64,000 nt of DNA, from NCBI RefSeq assembly GCF_016918935.1, contig NZ_JAFFOB010000007.1, positions 1-64,000 on the forward strand, written 5' to 3'. This document shows positions 26,945 to 34,407 of the stretch, in pieces. Origin of the DNA: Roseitranquillus sediminis. GTDB taxonomy: Bacteria; Pseudomonadota; Alphaproteobacteria; Rhodobacterales; Rhodobacteraceae. Made by a program: the position numbers and the translations under genes. Every line of letters begins with the position of its first letter. The stretch's first letter is position 1. The notes beneath the pieces are model-generated. The model saw nothing but the letters and a program-made list of their open reading frames with translations. It did no database searches and had not been told where the DNA came from.

Positions 26945-27505
26945 ATGTCCGTCAGCACGGAGATGACCAACACGCCCTTCCCCGAGATGGTGCGGCTTCT
27001 CGGGATCGGCATCGCCGAGGCGCAGTACGAGCTCGACCTCGTCTCGCTCAAGATCGCGCGGATGATGGCGGGCTACATGCCCGACCCGGAGCCCGAGCCG
27101 GGACAGCCGCCGCCCGCGCCGTCCGGCACGCCGGAGCGGACGGTGCTGGTCAAGCTCGGCGATGGCAACGAGTACTCGCTGCTCGAGCTCGGCTTCGTGC
27201 CGACTTTCTACCAGTTCGTCGACACGCTGATTGAGCTGAAGCTGTCTATCTCAGCCTCGCGCGAAACCAACATTTCGCGCTCGTCGACCACCGTGAACGC
27301 GTCGGTCACGGGCAAGGTCGGCTTCTTCTCGGCCTCGGCCAAGATGCGGGTCAGTTCGGTCTCGGCGTCCTACTCGGCCAAGTACCAGTATTCGGCCGAG
27401 GGGTCGTCGCTGATGCGCACGAAGCTCGTTCCGGTGCCGGCGCCGGCGATCCTGGAAGAGCGCATCCGAGCGATGATCGCCTCCACCGTCGAAGAGGAAG
27501 GATGA
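26945..27505 (+). CDS. Paired-motif family protein with proline-rich linker
   Basis: The 186-residue paralogue has the N-motif LLGIGIAEAQYELDLVSLKIA (18-38), a Pro/Glu-rich linker (45-65), the middle motif LLELGFVPTFYQFVDTLIELK (79-99), an alternating Ser/Thr strand region (101-140) and the C-motif SASYSAKYQYSAEGSS (140-155) with KLVPVPAPAILEERI. It is closest to the preceding paralogue, especially around GF-x-PTFYQFVDT and YSAEG. It starts 29 bases after that gene behind AGGAGG. Confidence 0.72.
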   Translation: MSVSTEMTNTPFPEMVRLLGIGIAEAQYELDLVSLKIARMMAGYMPDPEPEPGQPPPAPSGTPERTVLVKLGDGNEYSLLELGFVPTFYQFVDTLIELKLSISASRETNISRSSTTVNASVTGKVGFFSASAKMRVSSVSASYSAKYQYSAEGSSLMRTKLVPVPAPAILEERIRAMIASTVEEEG

Positions 27506-27509
27506 CGCG

Positions 27510-28550
27510 ATGACCCGGCGCAGCTGGCGCGACCTTGCCGGTCAGCAGGCGACGCCTGCGGCCCCGCCGCGCTCTCCGGCGGCGGCGGGCGACGGCGACC
27601 TTCGCCGCGCCGCGGAGCTGGCGCCGCAGAGCCGCCTGGGCGACCTGCTGGCGCAGCGCGAGGCGCTGGAGCGGCGGCTGCGCGGCCTCACCGGCGCGCC
27701 CGGCAGCGAAGACGCCGCACGGGTGGCCCGCTTCCAGGTGATGACCTTCGCGGAGCGGCAGGCGCAGCAGCGCGAGCTCGACGCGCGGCAGGCCGCGCTG
27801 CGGCAGCGCCAGGACGCGCTGCGCCGCGCCGGCCAGACGCCCGGCGGCGGTTCGTCCCCCCTGCCCGGCTTCGCCGACACGCCGCTCGCGCAGCGGATGG
27901 AGGCGGGCCTGCCGGAGGGCACTGCGCTCGGCCGAGACGCGCGTTCGGGTCTCGGGCTGCCGGCGCTCGGACAGCTGCGCCAAGGCCGCGAGAGGATCGC
28001 GGGCCGCAGCCGGGCCGCCCGCAGCGCGCCTGTCGACCCCCTGCGGCGCGTCCAGGCGCAGGCGGAGGAGGTCGGGCGCCCGCTGCGGGACGTGGGTCGC
28101 CAGGTGTCGGATGCGCGGGACCAGCTTGCCGACCTCGACCGCCGGCTTGCCGCGGAGGGCGTGAGCGAGGCCGACCGCGCCGCCGTCCGCGAGGGCGTGG
28201 GCGGCGACACGCTCGACAAGGTCGGCGCGCGGCTCGACAAGGCGAACGCGGCCCTCGACGCGCCGAAGCGGATGGCCGACAAGATCGAAGCGGGCTGGAT
28301 CGCGCGCGAGCGGCAGGTGACGGCGCCGATGGACCGTTTCTCGTCCTACGCCACACAGCGCGACCGCCGCCTCTCGACCGAGTTCGGCGGCTCGGGCGAC
28401 CTCTTCGAGCGCATGATGCGGAACCGTAGCCGCGCGCTCGAGCGGCGGCGCGAGGCGCAGGCCGAGGAGGCGCGCGACCGCCGCCGGCAGGAGCGCGCGC
28501 AGGAGGCCGGGCGCGCCCGCCGCGCCGAGATGGAGGGCCCGAGGCGATGA
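27510..28550 (+). CDS. Arg/Ala/Gln-rich coiled-coil protein
   Basis: The 346-residue protein is low in complexity, very basic and mostly helical. Probable coiled coils lie at about 45-115 (LAQREALERRLRG; RQAQQRELDARQAALRQRQ), 180-255 and 300-346, where Arg and Glu alternate (RRREAQAEEARDRRRQERAQ). No catalytic motif, membrane span or signal peptide was found. It sits 4 bases after one paralogue and overlaps the next gene by 4. A structural or scaffold role in the cluster's product is plausible but unproven. Confidence 0.65.
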   Translation: MTRRSWRDLAGQQATPAAPPRSPAAAGDGDLRRAAELAPQSRLGDLLAQREALERRLRGLTGAPGSEDAARVARFQVMTFAERQAQQRELDARQAALRQRQDALRRAGQTPGGGSSPLPGFADTPLAQRMEAGLPEGTALGRDARSGLGLPALGQLRQGRERIAGRSRAARSAPVDPLRRVQAQAEEVGRPLRDVGRQVSDARDQLADLDRRLAAEGVSEADRAAVREGVGGDTLDKVGARLDKANAALDAPKRMADKIEAGWIARERQVTAPMDRFSSYATQRDRRLSTEFGGSGDLFERMMRNRSRALERRREAQAEEARDRRRQERAQEAGRARRAEMEGPRR

Positions 28551-29191
28551 GCGACGGGGCCTTCATCGCCGACACGCTGGAGAGCCTGATCGTCGGCATG
28601 GCGGAAAGCTTGCGCGAGGCCCAGGAGGAGCTCAGTGCGACGCCACCGCTCGACGGGTTCGGCCGACCGGTACCGCAGTACCGCATCCCGTACCTCGACT
28701 TCGAGATCGGCTTCCGCCTCGTCACCGAGACCAAGTCCTCGGGCGGCATGCGCCTCATCTTCGCGCCGGTCACGTCGAGCGAGGCTGCCCGCGAGGTGAC
28801 GTCCCGCATCACCGGGCGCTTCGTCTCGATTCCGCCGGGCGAGGGCCTGCCGCTCCCCGTCCTCTCGGCGCAGATCACGGGCTCCGGCGCGGAACGCGAG
28901 CTGCGGGTGACCGCGGCGACGACGGCCGGCGAGCTCCTCGCCGGCGCGGAAGTGCAGCTCAACGTGGAGGTGGCCGCCTCAACCGCGCTCTCTCAGGCGG
29001 CAGGCATCACGAACCCGCGCATCGCAGGTGAGGTCGGCTTCGGCGCCGCTGTGCTGACGACCGGCGAGGACGGCACCGCCATCACCACGATCACCTTCGG
29101 CGCCGGGCTGCAGTCGAATGCGCGGGTGGTGGTGACCGCGGAACTCGGCCCCGAAATGATCCGCCTCACCACCGGCAAGGGCATCGGCTGA
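28547..29191 (+). CDS. Divergent paired-motif protein with Ig-like C-terminus
   Basis: The 214-residue protein keeps a shortened form of the shared domain: GMAESLREAQEEL (17-29), YRIPYLDFEIGFRLV (45-59), SSEAAREVTSRITGRFVSIPPG (77-98). This resembles DUF2589 more openly than its neighbours do (PYLDFEIGF in place of GF-x-PTFY). From about 105 to 210 follows a beta-rich, Ig/Big1-like segment (LRVTAATTAGELLAGAEVQL, TTGEDGTAITTITFG) that might display or cap the structure. It overlaps the upstream gene by 4 bases and the downstream gene by 1. Confidence 0.65.
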   Translation: MSDGAFIADTLESLIVGMAESLREAQEELSATPPLDGFGRPVPQYRIPYLDFEIGFRLVTETKSSGGMRLIFAPVTSSEAAREVTSRITGRFVSIPPGEGLPLPVLSAQITGSGAERELRVTAATTAGELLAGAEVQLNVEVAASTALSQAAGITNPRIAGEVGFGAAVLTTGEDGTAITTITFGAGLQSNARVVVTAELGPEMIRLTTGKGIG

Positions 29192-30429
29192 TGAAGCGCA
29201 TTCTGATCACCGCGCGCCTGTTTGGCGATGAGGAGGAGCCGGCGGCCGGCCACGTCGTCACGCTCGAGCTCTTTCGCATCGAGGGCGGCACCTGGCTCGA
29301 GATCGCGCGCAGCGAGACGGCCGGCGACGGACGACTGCAGATCGACCTCGACCCGGCCCAGCTCGGCATCGAGGGGGTCGCCCCGGCGCTCCGTCTCATC
29401 GAGGAAGGCCAGCCCGCGCCGCGCGTCCTCTCTGCCGGCGGCATGGTGCGCTACGATGGCCGCAGGCGCATCCTGTTCGTGGACTTCGGCGAGATCGAAC
29501 GGCTCGAGGAAAGCGCCTACTCCCGCCCCGCCGTCGAGGAGAGCTTTTCCGGAAGCCCGGACGCCGTTGCGGGCGTGCCCCGGCGGGCGGGGCTGAACCA
29601 GCACATCATGCTGAGGAACCTCGACCGGAACGCGGTGCTGCGTGACGCCGTCTCCCGCAACCGGGTACCGCTCGGCGGCCTCGTCCTCAACACCACACCG
29701 GCGGTTGAGGTCGCGGAAGCCGGTTCGCCGCGGCTCCGCGACGAGGTCGTGGTGAAGCCCGCAGCGGATATCGCGGCGGCCATCCCACGCGAGGTCGACA
29801 CGCTGAAGGGCATCATGATCGAGAAGGACAACCTCATCGTCCAGAAGGACCAGCAGCTCCTGTCGAGGACGAACGAGCTGAACCTTGCGAAGGCCCGGAA
29901 CGACGAGCTGGCGAGCCGCCTCTCCACGGAGGTCGAGCGCGCCGACATCGCGGAGAAGAAAGTCGCGACGTTCGAGGCGCAGAAGCGGGTGACGGCACCC
30001 GTGACCTCCGTCGTTGCGGGCCTCGGGACGAAACTCGCCGACGCCAACGCCGAAATGAAGTCGAAGGCGGTCCCCTTCCGCCTCGGCGCGGTCAAGATTG
30101 ATGTCCGCGGCCGCCTCAGCGAAGACGGCAGCGCGATCGTCATGGGCGACGACGTCAGGGACGGCTCCGGCTTCAGCGCTGAAATGCACGCCGACGCGCA
30201 GGCGGAGCGGCCAACGAGTGGGGTCACTGTGCCCGACGTCGGCGGCCTCACCACGGCGGCGGCCCAGAGGGTGCTGCGCTCGATCGGACTGAAGCTCGCG
30301 GTCGCGCAGCAGACGCTTCCCGCGGGCAGCGGCACGCCGGGTCAGGCACTGATGCAGCATCCGCGCGCCGGCGAGAGCGTCGCGCACGGCAGCGACGTCC
30401 TCGTCGTCTTCGGCGTCGCGTCCGCATGA
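29191..30429 (+). CDS. PASTA-domain protein with coiled coil
   Basis: The 412-residue protein appears to have four parts: a beta-rich, transthyretin-like N-terminal domain (about 1-105, GDGRLQIDLD), a linker, a coiled coil (about 200-265), a FRLGAVKIDVRG strand segment (296-307), and a C-terminal PASTA domain (345-408: VPDVGGLTTAAAQRVLRSIG, then QHPRAGESVAHGSDVLVVFG). PASTA domains usually bind peptidoglycan or beta-lactams outside the cell, but no signal peptide or membrane span is visible here. It starts one base inside the preceding stop (TGATG). Confidence 0.75.
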   Translation: MKRILITARLFGDEEEPAAGHVVTLELFRIEGGTWLEIARSETAGDGRLQIDLDPAQLGIEGVAPALRLIEEGQPAPRVLSAGGMVRYDGRRRILFVDFGEIERLEESAYSRPAVEESFSGSPDAVAGVPRRAGLNQHIMLRNLDRNAVLRDAVSRNRVPLGGLVLNTTPAVEVAEAGSPRLRDEVVVKPAADIAAAIPREVDTLKGIMIEKDNLIVQKDQQLLSRTNELNLAKARNDELASRLSTEVERADIAEKKVATFEAQKRVTAPVTSVVAGLGTKLADANAEMKSKAVPFRLGAVKIDVRGRLSEDGSAIVMGDDVRDGSGFSAEMHADAQAERPTSGVTVPDVGGLTTAAAQRVLRSIGLKLAVAQQTLPAGSGTPGQALMQHPRAGESVAHGSDVLVVFGVASA

Positions 30430-30445
30430 GAGGGATCGGGAGTCC

Positions 30446-31135
30446 ATGACCACCATAAAGTCGCTCGTGAACGATGTCGTGGCCTCGCCACTCGGCGACG
30501 TCATTGCTGCGGTGGGTCGCGGGGTGGCAGAAGCGCAGAACGCTCTCGACGAAGCCTCGCTGGCCGCGGTGCTCGATATCTACGCCGAGAACGACGACGC
30601 GAAGATCCGCCTCCTGCAGGAGATCGGCTACCGCCCGACGTTCTACGCGCTGCCGGATACGACAGGCGAGGTGCGCGTCGCGCTGCGGTTGGGACAGGGC
30701 GCGGCCGGCGCCGCCGGCGCGCAGGCGACGCGGCCGGCTCCGGCCCTCGCGACGCCCGCAGTACGGGCGGTGCCGCTCCGCATCGGCCTGAACGCGCGCC
30801 TCGGCTCCAAGCTCTACGCGACACCTGTCGACGCGGCGTACCAGAACCAGTTCGGCTACACCGCCGACGTCTCGGCGAAGGTGACCTTCAAGATCGTCCC
30901 GATCCCCGCACCGCAGGGCGCGGACGAGCTGCGCGTCGTGCCCGACCTCGGCGGCCGCACCGCCGCAGAGGCGGAGGCGGCACTCCGGCAACTCGGCCTC
31001 AACGCGTCGTTCCGCAACGCGGACGGCACCGTGCGACAGGATCCCGACCCCGAGGCAGAGGTGGCCGCGCAGGAGCCGGCGGCGCTCACGATCCTGCGCA
31101 TCGGCGACGACGTCGTCCTGAAGCTGGAGACCTGA
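30446..31135 (+). CDS. Paired-motif protein fused to a PASTA domain
   Basis: The 229-residue protein joins a compact shared domain (N-motif SPLGDVIAAVGRGVAEAQNAL, 14-34; middle motif LLQEIGYRPTFYALPD, 56-71; C-motif PVDAAYQNQFGYTADVSAK with KIVPIPAP, 127-156) to a PASTA domain (162-229, VVPDLGGRTAAEAEAALRQLG). This direct fusion links the paralogue family to PASTA within one chain. It is the last gene of the cluster; the next gene (znuA) is convergent. Confidence 0.75.
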   Translation: MTTIKSLVNDVVASPLGDVIAAVGRGVAEAQNALDEASLAAVLDIYAENDDAKIRLLQEIGYRPTFYALPDTTGEVRVALRLGQGAAGAAGAQATRPAPALATPAVRAVPLRIGLNARLGSKLYATPVDAAYQNQFGYTADVSAKVTFKIVPIPAPQGADELRVVPDLGGRTAAEAEAALRQLGLNASFRNADGTVRQDPDPEAEVAAQEPAALTILRIGDDVVLKLET

Positions 31136-31244
31136 CGGCAATCAGCGGCCGAGGGAAACCAGAATCGTCGGCCGAGAAACCTTCGCCGCAGGTCCGGCGA
31201 GTAGCCGCTGCACCCCCGGCGCGGTCGCGACGTCGCGACGTCAG

Positions 31245-32183
31245 TTACTCCGCGCAGCCAACCATCTCCTCCGCCACCGAGCGCAGGAGCTGCGGGTAGA
31301 AGTCAGGCCCGCTCTCGAGCCCGACACCGAGCGGATCGATGACGGCGGAGCGCGCCCGTGTTCCCTCGGTCACCGTACGGACGAGCGCCTGGTTGTACTG
31401 CGGCTCTGAGAAGACGCACGTTACACCGAGTTCCGTCACCGTCTCGCGCACCGCCTCGACCCGCGCCGGGCTGGGATCGCTTGCGTCACTGAGCGAGATC
31501 GCTCCCGCGGCCTGAATTCCGAAGCGCGCTTCGAAGTAATGGTAGGCATCGTGGAAGACGATGAAGTCCATCCCGCGGGCGGGAGCGATGAGCCGCTCGA
31601 TCTCGGCCTCGACGGCTTCGATCTCCGCGTGTCCCGCCTCGGCGTTCGCTGCGTAGGCCGCGGCGTTCTCCGGGTCGAGGCGCCCCATCTCATCCGCGAT
31701 CACCTCGAGCCACGCCTTGCCGTTCTCTGGATCGAGCCAGGCATGAGGATCATGCCCCTGCTCGTGGTCCTGTTCCTCCTCGTGCTCTTCGTGCGCGTGC
31801 TCGGCGAAGGTGGCGCCCGTCCGGAACTCGAGCACGGTCGTCGTGGGCGCATCGAGCAGCGCGACAGACACGGCATCCGGTGCGAGGTTGGCGATCGCAT
31901 CCTCGAGCCACGGTTCCAGTTCGGAGCCGATCCAGAAGACAGCATCCGCCTCGCTCAGCGCGCGCGCCTCGGACGGACGCATGGAATAGCCATGCGGCGA
32001 GGCGCCAGGATCGACCACGAGGGATGGCTCGCCCAGCCCGTCCATGACGCGGGCGACGAGCGAATGCACCGGCGCGATGTCCGTCGCGACGCTCGGCACC
32101 TCTGCCGAGGCGGTAGCGGCGGAAAACGCGGCGCCGACAAGAGGCGCCAATCCGGCAATGGCACGACGCAGACGAATGGACAC
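31245..32183 (-). CDS. znuA: Zinc ABC transporter substrate-binding protein
   Basis: The 312-residue periplasmic Zn(II) receptor has a signal peptide (ends about TASA-EV), a first metal His in GASPHGYSM, a His/Glu-rich loop (AEHAHEEHEEEQDHEQGHD), and later metal ligands in IVFHDAYHYF and the C-terminal domain. The GTG at 32183 is preferred: AGGAGG ends 5 bases before it, whereas a GTG at 32189 overlaps that site. It is divergent from zur-znuCB, and TATAACRTT half-sites lie between them. Confidence 0.93.
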   Translation of the reverse strand: MSIRLRRAIAGLAPLVGAAFSAATASAEVPSVATDIAPVHSLVARVMDGLGEPSLVVDPGASPHGYSMRPSEARALSEADAVFWIGSELEPWLEDAIANLAPDAVSVALLDAPTTTVLEFRTGATFAEHAHEEHEEEQDHEQGHDPHAWLDPENGKAWLEVIADEMGRLDPENAAAYAANAEAGHAEIEAVEAEIERLIAPARGMDFIVFHDAYHYFEARFGIQAAGAISLSDASDPSPARVEAVRETVTELGVTCVFSEPQYNQALVRTVTEGTRARSAVIDPLGVGLESGPDFYPQLLRSVAEEMVGCAE

Positions 32184-32201
32184 CAGCACCTCCTGTAATT
32201 A

Positions 32202-32241
32202 TATAACGTTGACGAAGCTCTATGCGATACTGTATAACATT
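32202..32241. promoter_or_regulatory. Candidate Zur operator half-sites
   Basis: The znuA-zur gap contains TATAACGTT at 32202-32210 and TATAACATT at 32233-32241, two copies of TATAACRTT spaced 31 bp (three turns). They resemble half of the TGTTATA-x-TATAACA type of Zur box in a sequence that is otherwise GC-rich. Zur binding to repress both directions is expected from the gene content but not shown. Confidence 0.5.
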
Positions 32242-32265
32242 TCAAGAGCTGGTCCGGAGGAGAGG

Positions 32266-32754
32266 GTGCGCGAGCAGGTCGAGGTGTTCGGCGCACATGA
32301 TCACGCGGGCTGCATGGCCGACGCGATGGCGGCGGCTGAGAGACATTGCACCGCAAACAAGCTCCAGTTCACCCCCAGCCGGCGGCGCGTGCTCGAGATC
32401 CTGCTCCGCGAGCACAAGGCGATGGGCGCCTACGAGATCCTCGACAAGCTGCGTGAGGAAGGGCTCGGCTCGCAGCCGCCCGTCGCCTATCGCGCCCTCG
32501 ACTTCCTCGTGACGCACGGTTTCGCGCATCGGATCGAGCGGCTCAATGCCTTCATCGCCTGCACCCGCACCGAGGATCGGCACACGCCCGCCTTCCTGAT
32601 CTGCCGCTCCTGCGATCGCGTCGTAGAGGCCGATACTGATCCGGAGGCGGGCGAACTCGGCCGCGCCGCCAAGCGGACTGGCTTCATCATCGAGCGCACC
32701 GTGCGGGAAGCCGAGGGGTTGTGCCCCCGATGCGTCGAGCGGAACGCCGCATGA
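32266..32754 (+). CDS. zur: Zinc uptake regulator, Fur family
   Basis: The 162-residue Fur-family repressor has a winged helix (TPSRRRVLEILLREHKAMGAYEILDKL, then PVAYRALDFLVTHGFAHRIE) and a dimerisation domain with metal residues including RHTPAFLICRSCDRV and LCPRCVER, the CxxC pairs of the structural zinc site. I chose the GTG at 32266 because GGAGGAG lies just upstream. It overlaps znuC by 4 bases and should repress the zinc uptake genes when zinc is plentiful. Confidence 0.92.
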   Translation: MREQVEVFGAHDHAGCMADAMAAAERHCTANKLQFTPSRRRVLEILLREHKAMGAYEILDKLREEGLGSQPPVAYRALDFLVTHGFAHRIERLNAFIACTRTEDRHTPAFLICRSCDRVVEADTDPEAGELGRAAKRTGFIIERTVREAEGLCPRCVERNAA

Positions 32755-33488
32755 ACGAGTCCCTCGTCCAGACCACCGGACTGACGGTCCGTTACGGAGA
32801 GACACTGGTCCTCGAAGGTGTGGATTTCCGCATCGCGCGTGGGGAGATCGTCACGATCGTCGGCCCGAACGGGTCCGGTAAGTCGACGCTCCTCCGCGCG
32901 CTTCTGGGCGGTGTGGGACCCTCCGCCGGTCGCATTGAAAAGATGCCGGGGCTGCGCATCGGATATGTGCCGCAGCGCCTGGTGCTCGACCCGACGCTGC
33001 CGATGTCTGTCACGCGCTTTCTCGGCCTGCCGCGGCGCGTGACGGCGCGAGCCGCCGAGGAGGCGCTGGACCGCGCGGGCGTCCCCGGCACCGGCACGCG
33101 ACAGATGTCCGCGCTCTCGGGCGGGCAGTTCCAGAGGGTCCTCCTTGCCCGCGCGCTGCTCGAGAAGCCGGACCTCCTGATCCTCGACGAGGCGGCGGCG
33201 GGCCTCGACCAACCCGGCGCCGGCGCCTTCTACCGCCGCATCGCGGCGGTGCGGGCCGAGACGGGCTGCGCCGTGCTCATGGTCAGCCACGACCTGCACG
33301 TCGTCATGAGCGCCTCCGACCGCGTCATCTGCCTCAACGGCCATATCTGCTGCGAGGGCGCGCCCGAAGTCGTGGCCGAGGCGCCAGTCTATCGCGCGCT
33401 CTTCGGCGAGGGCACGCAAGGGGCACTCGCGCTCTACCGGCACCACCACGATCACCACCACCACCGCGGGCAGGACGCCGCCGAATGA
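32751..33488 (+). CDS. znuC: Zinc ABC transporter ATPase
   Basis: The 245-residue ATPase contains Walker A GPNGSGKST, signature ALSGGQFQR, Walker B LLILDEAAAG and H-loop VSHD. The C-terminus is His-rich (YRHHHDHHHHRG), a common ZnuC feature that may buffer zinc. It overlaps zur (ATGA) and znuB (ATGA). Confidence 0.94.
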   Translation: MNESLVQTTGLTVRYGETLVLEGVDFRIARGEIVTIVGPNGSGKSTLLRALLGGVGPSAGRIEKMPGLRIGYVPQRLVLDPTLPMSVTRFLGLPRRVTARAAEEALDRAGVPGTGTRQMSALSGGQFQRVLLARALLEKPDLLILDEAAAGLDQPGAGAFYRRIAAVRAETGCAVLMVSHDLHVVMSASDRVICLNGHICCEGAPEVVAEAPVYRALFGEGTQGALALYRHHHDHHHHRGQDAAE

Positions 33489-34282
33489 TCCTCGACGACT
33501 TCATGGTCCGCGCCGCGCTCGCCGGCGTCGGCACGGCCTTGGCGGCGGCACCTCTCGGCTGCTTCGTCGTATGGCGCCGGATGGCGTATTTCGGCGACGC
33601 GACCGCCCACGCGGCCATCCTGGGCGTCGCGCTCTCCCTTGCCCTGTCGCTGCCGGTCTTCGCCGGGGCGCTGGTGGTCGCGCTCGTCATGGCGACGGTG
33701 GTGACGATCCTGACCGGGCGGGGCTACGCGATGGACACGCTCCTCGGCGTGATGGCGCACTCGGCGCTGGCGTTCGGGCTGGTGGGGGTGTCGTTCCTTA
33801 CCAACGTCCGCATCGACATAATGGCCTATCTCTTCGGAGATATCCTGGCGGTGTCCCGCGCCGACCTCGCCGTCATATGGGGCGGCGCCGCCGTCGTGCT
33901 GGCCCTTGTCGCCTGGCGCTGGTCGGCGCTGCTGACAGCCACGCTCAACCCCGACCTCGCCCGCGCCGCCGGCATCCAGCCGAAACGGGAGCAGCTCGTC
34001 CTGACGCTCGCGCTCGCCGTGGTCGTGGCGGTCGCGATCAAGGTCGTGGGCGTCCTGCTGATCACCGCCATGCTCATCATTCCCGCGGCCACTGCGCGCC
34101 CGTTCTCGCGCACGCCCGAGGCCATGGCCGCCATCGCGTCGGGCGTCGCGATGCTCTCCGCGTGGGGCGGGCTGCGCGCGTCCTACATGCTCGACACGCC
34201 GACAGGCCCGACCATCGTCTGCGTGGTGGCAGTCCTCTTCTGCCTCTCGACCCTCATTTCGGGAACACGCCGCCGAGCTTGA
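33485..34282 (+). CDS. znuB: Zinc ABC transporter permease
   Basis: The 265-residue membrane protein of the ABC-3 family has about eight helices and the conserved GCFVVWRRMAYFGDATAHAAILG start, followed by LLGVMAHSALAFGLV and a KVVGVLLITAMLIIPAATA segment. It forms the inner-membrane channel for Zn(II) with ZnuC. The 125-base gap that follows has no recognisable feature. Confidence 0.93.
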   Translation: MILDDFMVRAALAGVGTALAAAPLGCFVVWRRMAYFGDATAHAAILGVALSLALSLPVFAGALVVALVMATVVTILTGRGYAMDTLLGVMAHSALAFGLVGVSFLTNVRIDIMAYLFGDILAVSRADLAVIWGGAAVVLALVAWRWSALLTATLNPDLARAAGIQPKREQLVLTLALAVVVAVAIKVVGVLLITAMLIIPAATARPFSRTPEAMAAIASGVAMLSAWGGLRASYMLDTPTGPTIVCVVAVLFCLSTLISGTRRRA

Positions 34283-34407
34283 CACCGGTGCCGGACTCGT
34301 TGCGGTGCCGAGGGGACGACGCCCTTGTCCTGGATATGGCGAAGCCCGACTTGCGGACTCCGCCTCGCTCCCGGACCTGAGCTCCGCTCGCCGCCTCGGC
34401 GGATGTC

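Noticed and set aside
22032-31135. Phage tail, gas vesicle, type VI secretion or encapsulin cluster
   Set aside because: No sheath, tube, baseplate, terminase, GvpA, ClpV or capsid protein was recognisable, so none of these names was applied.
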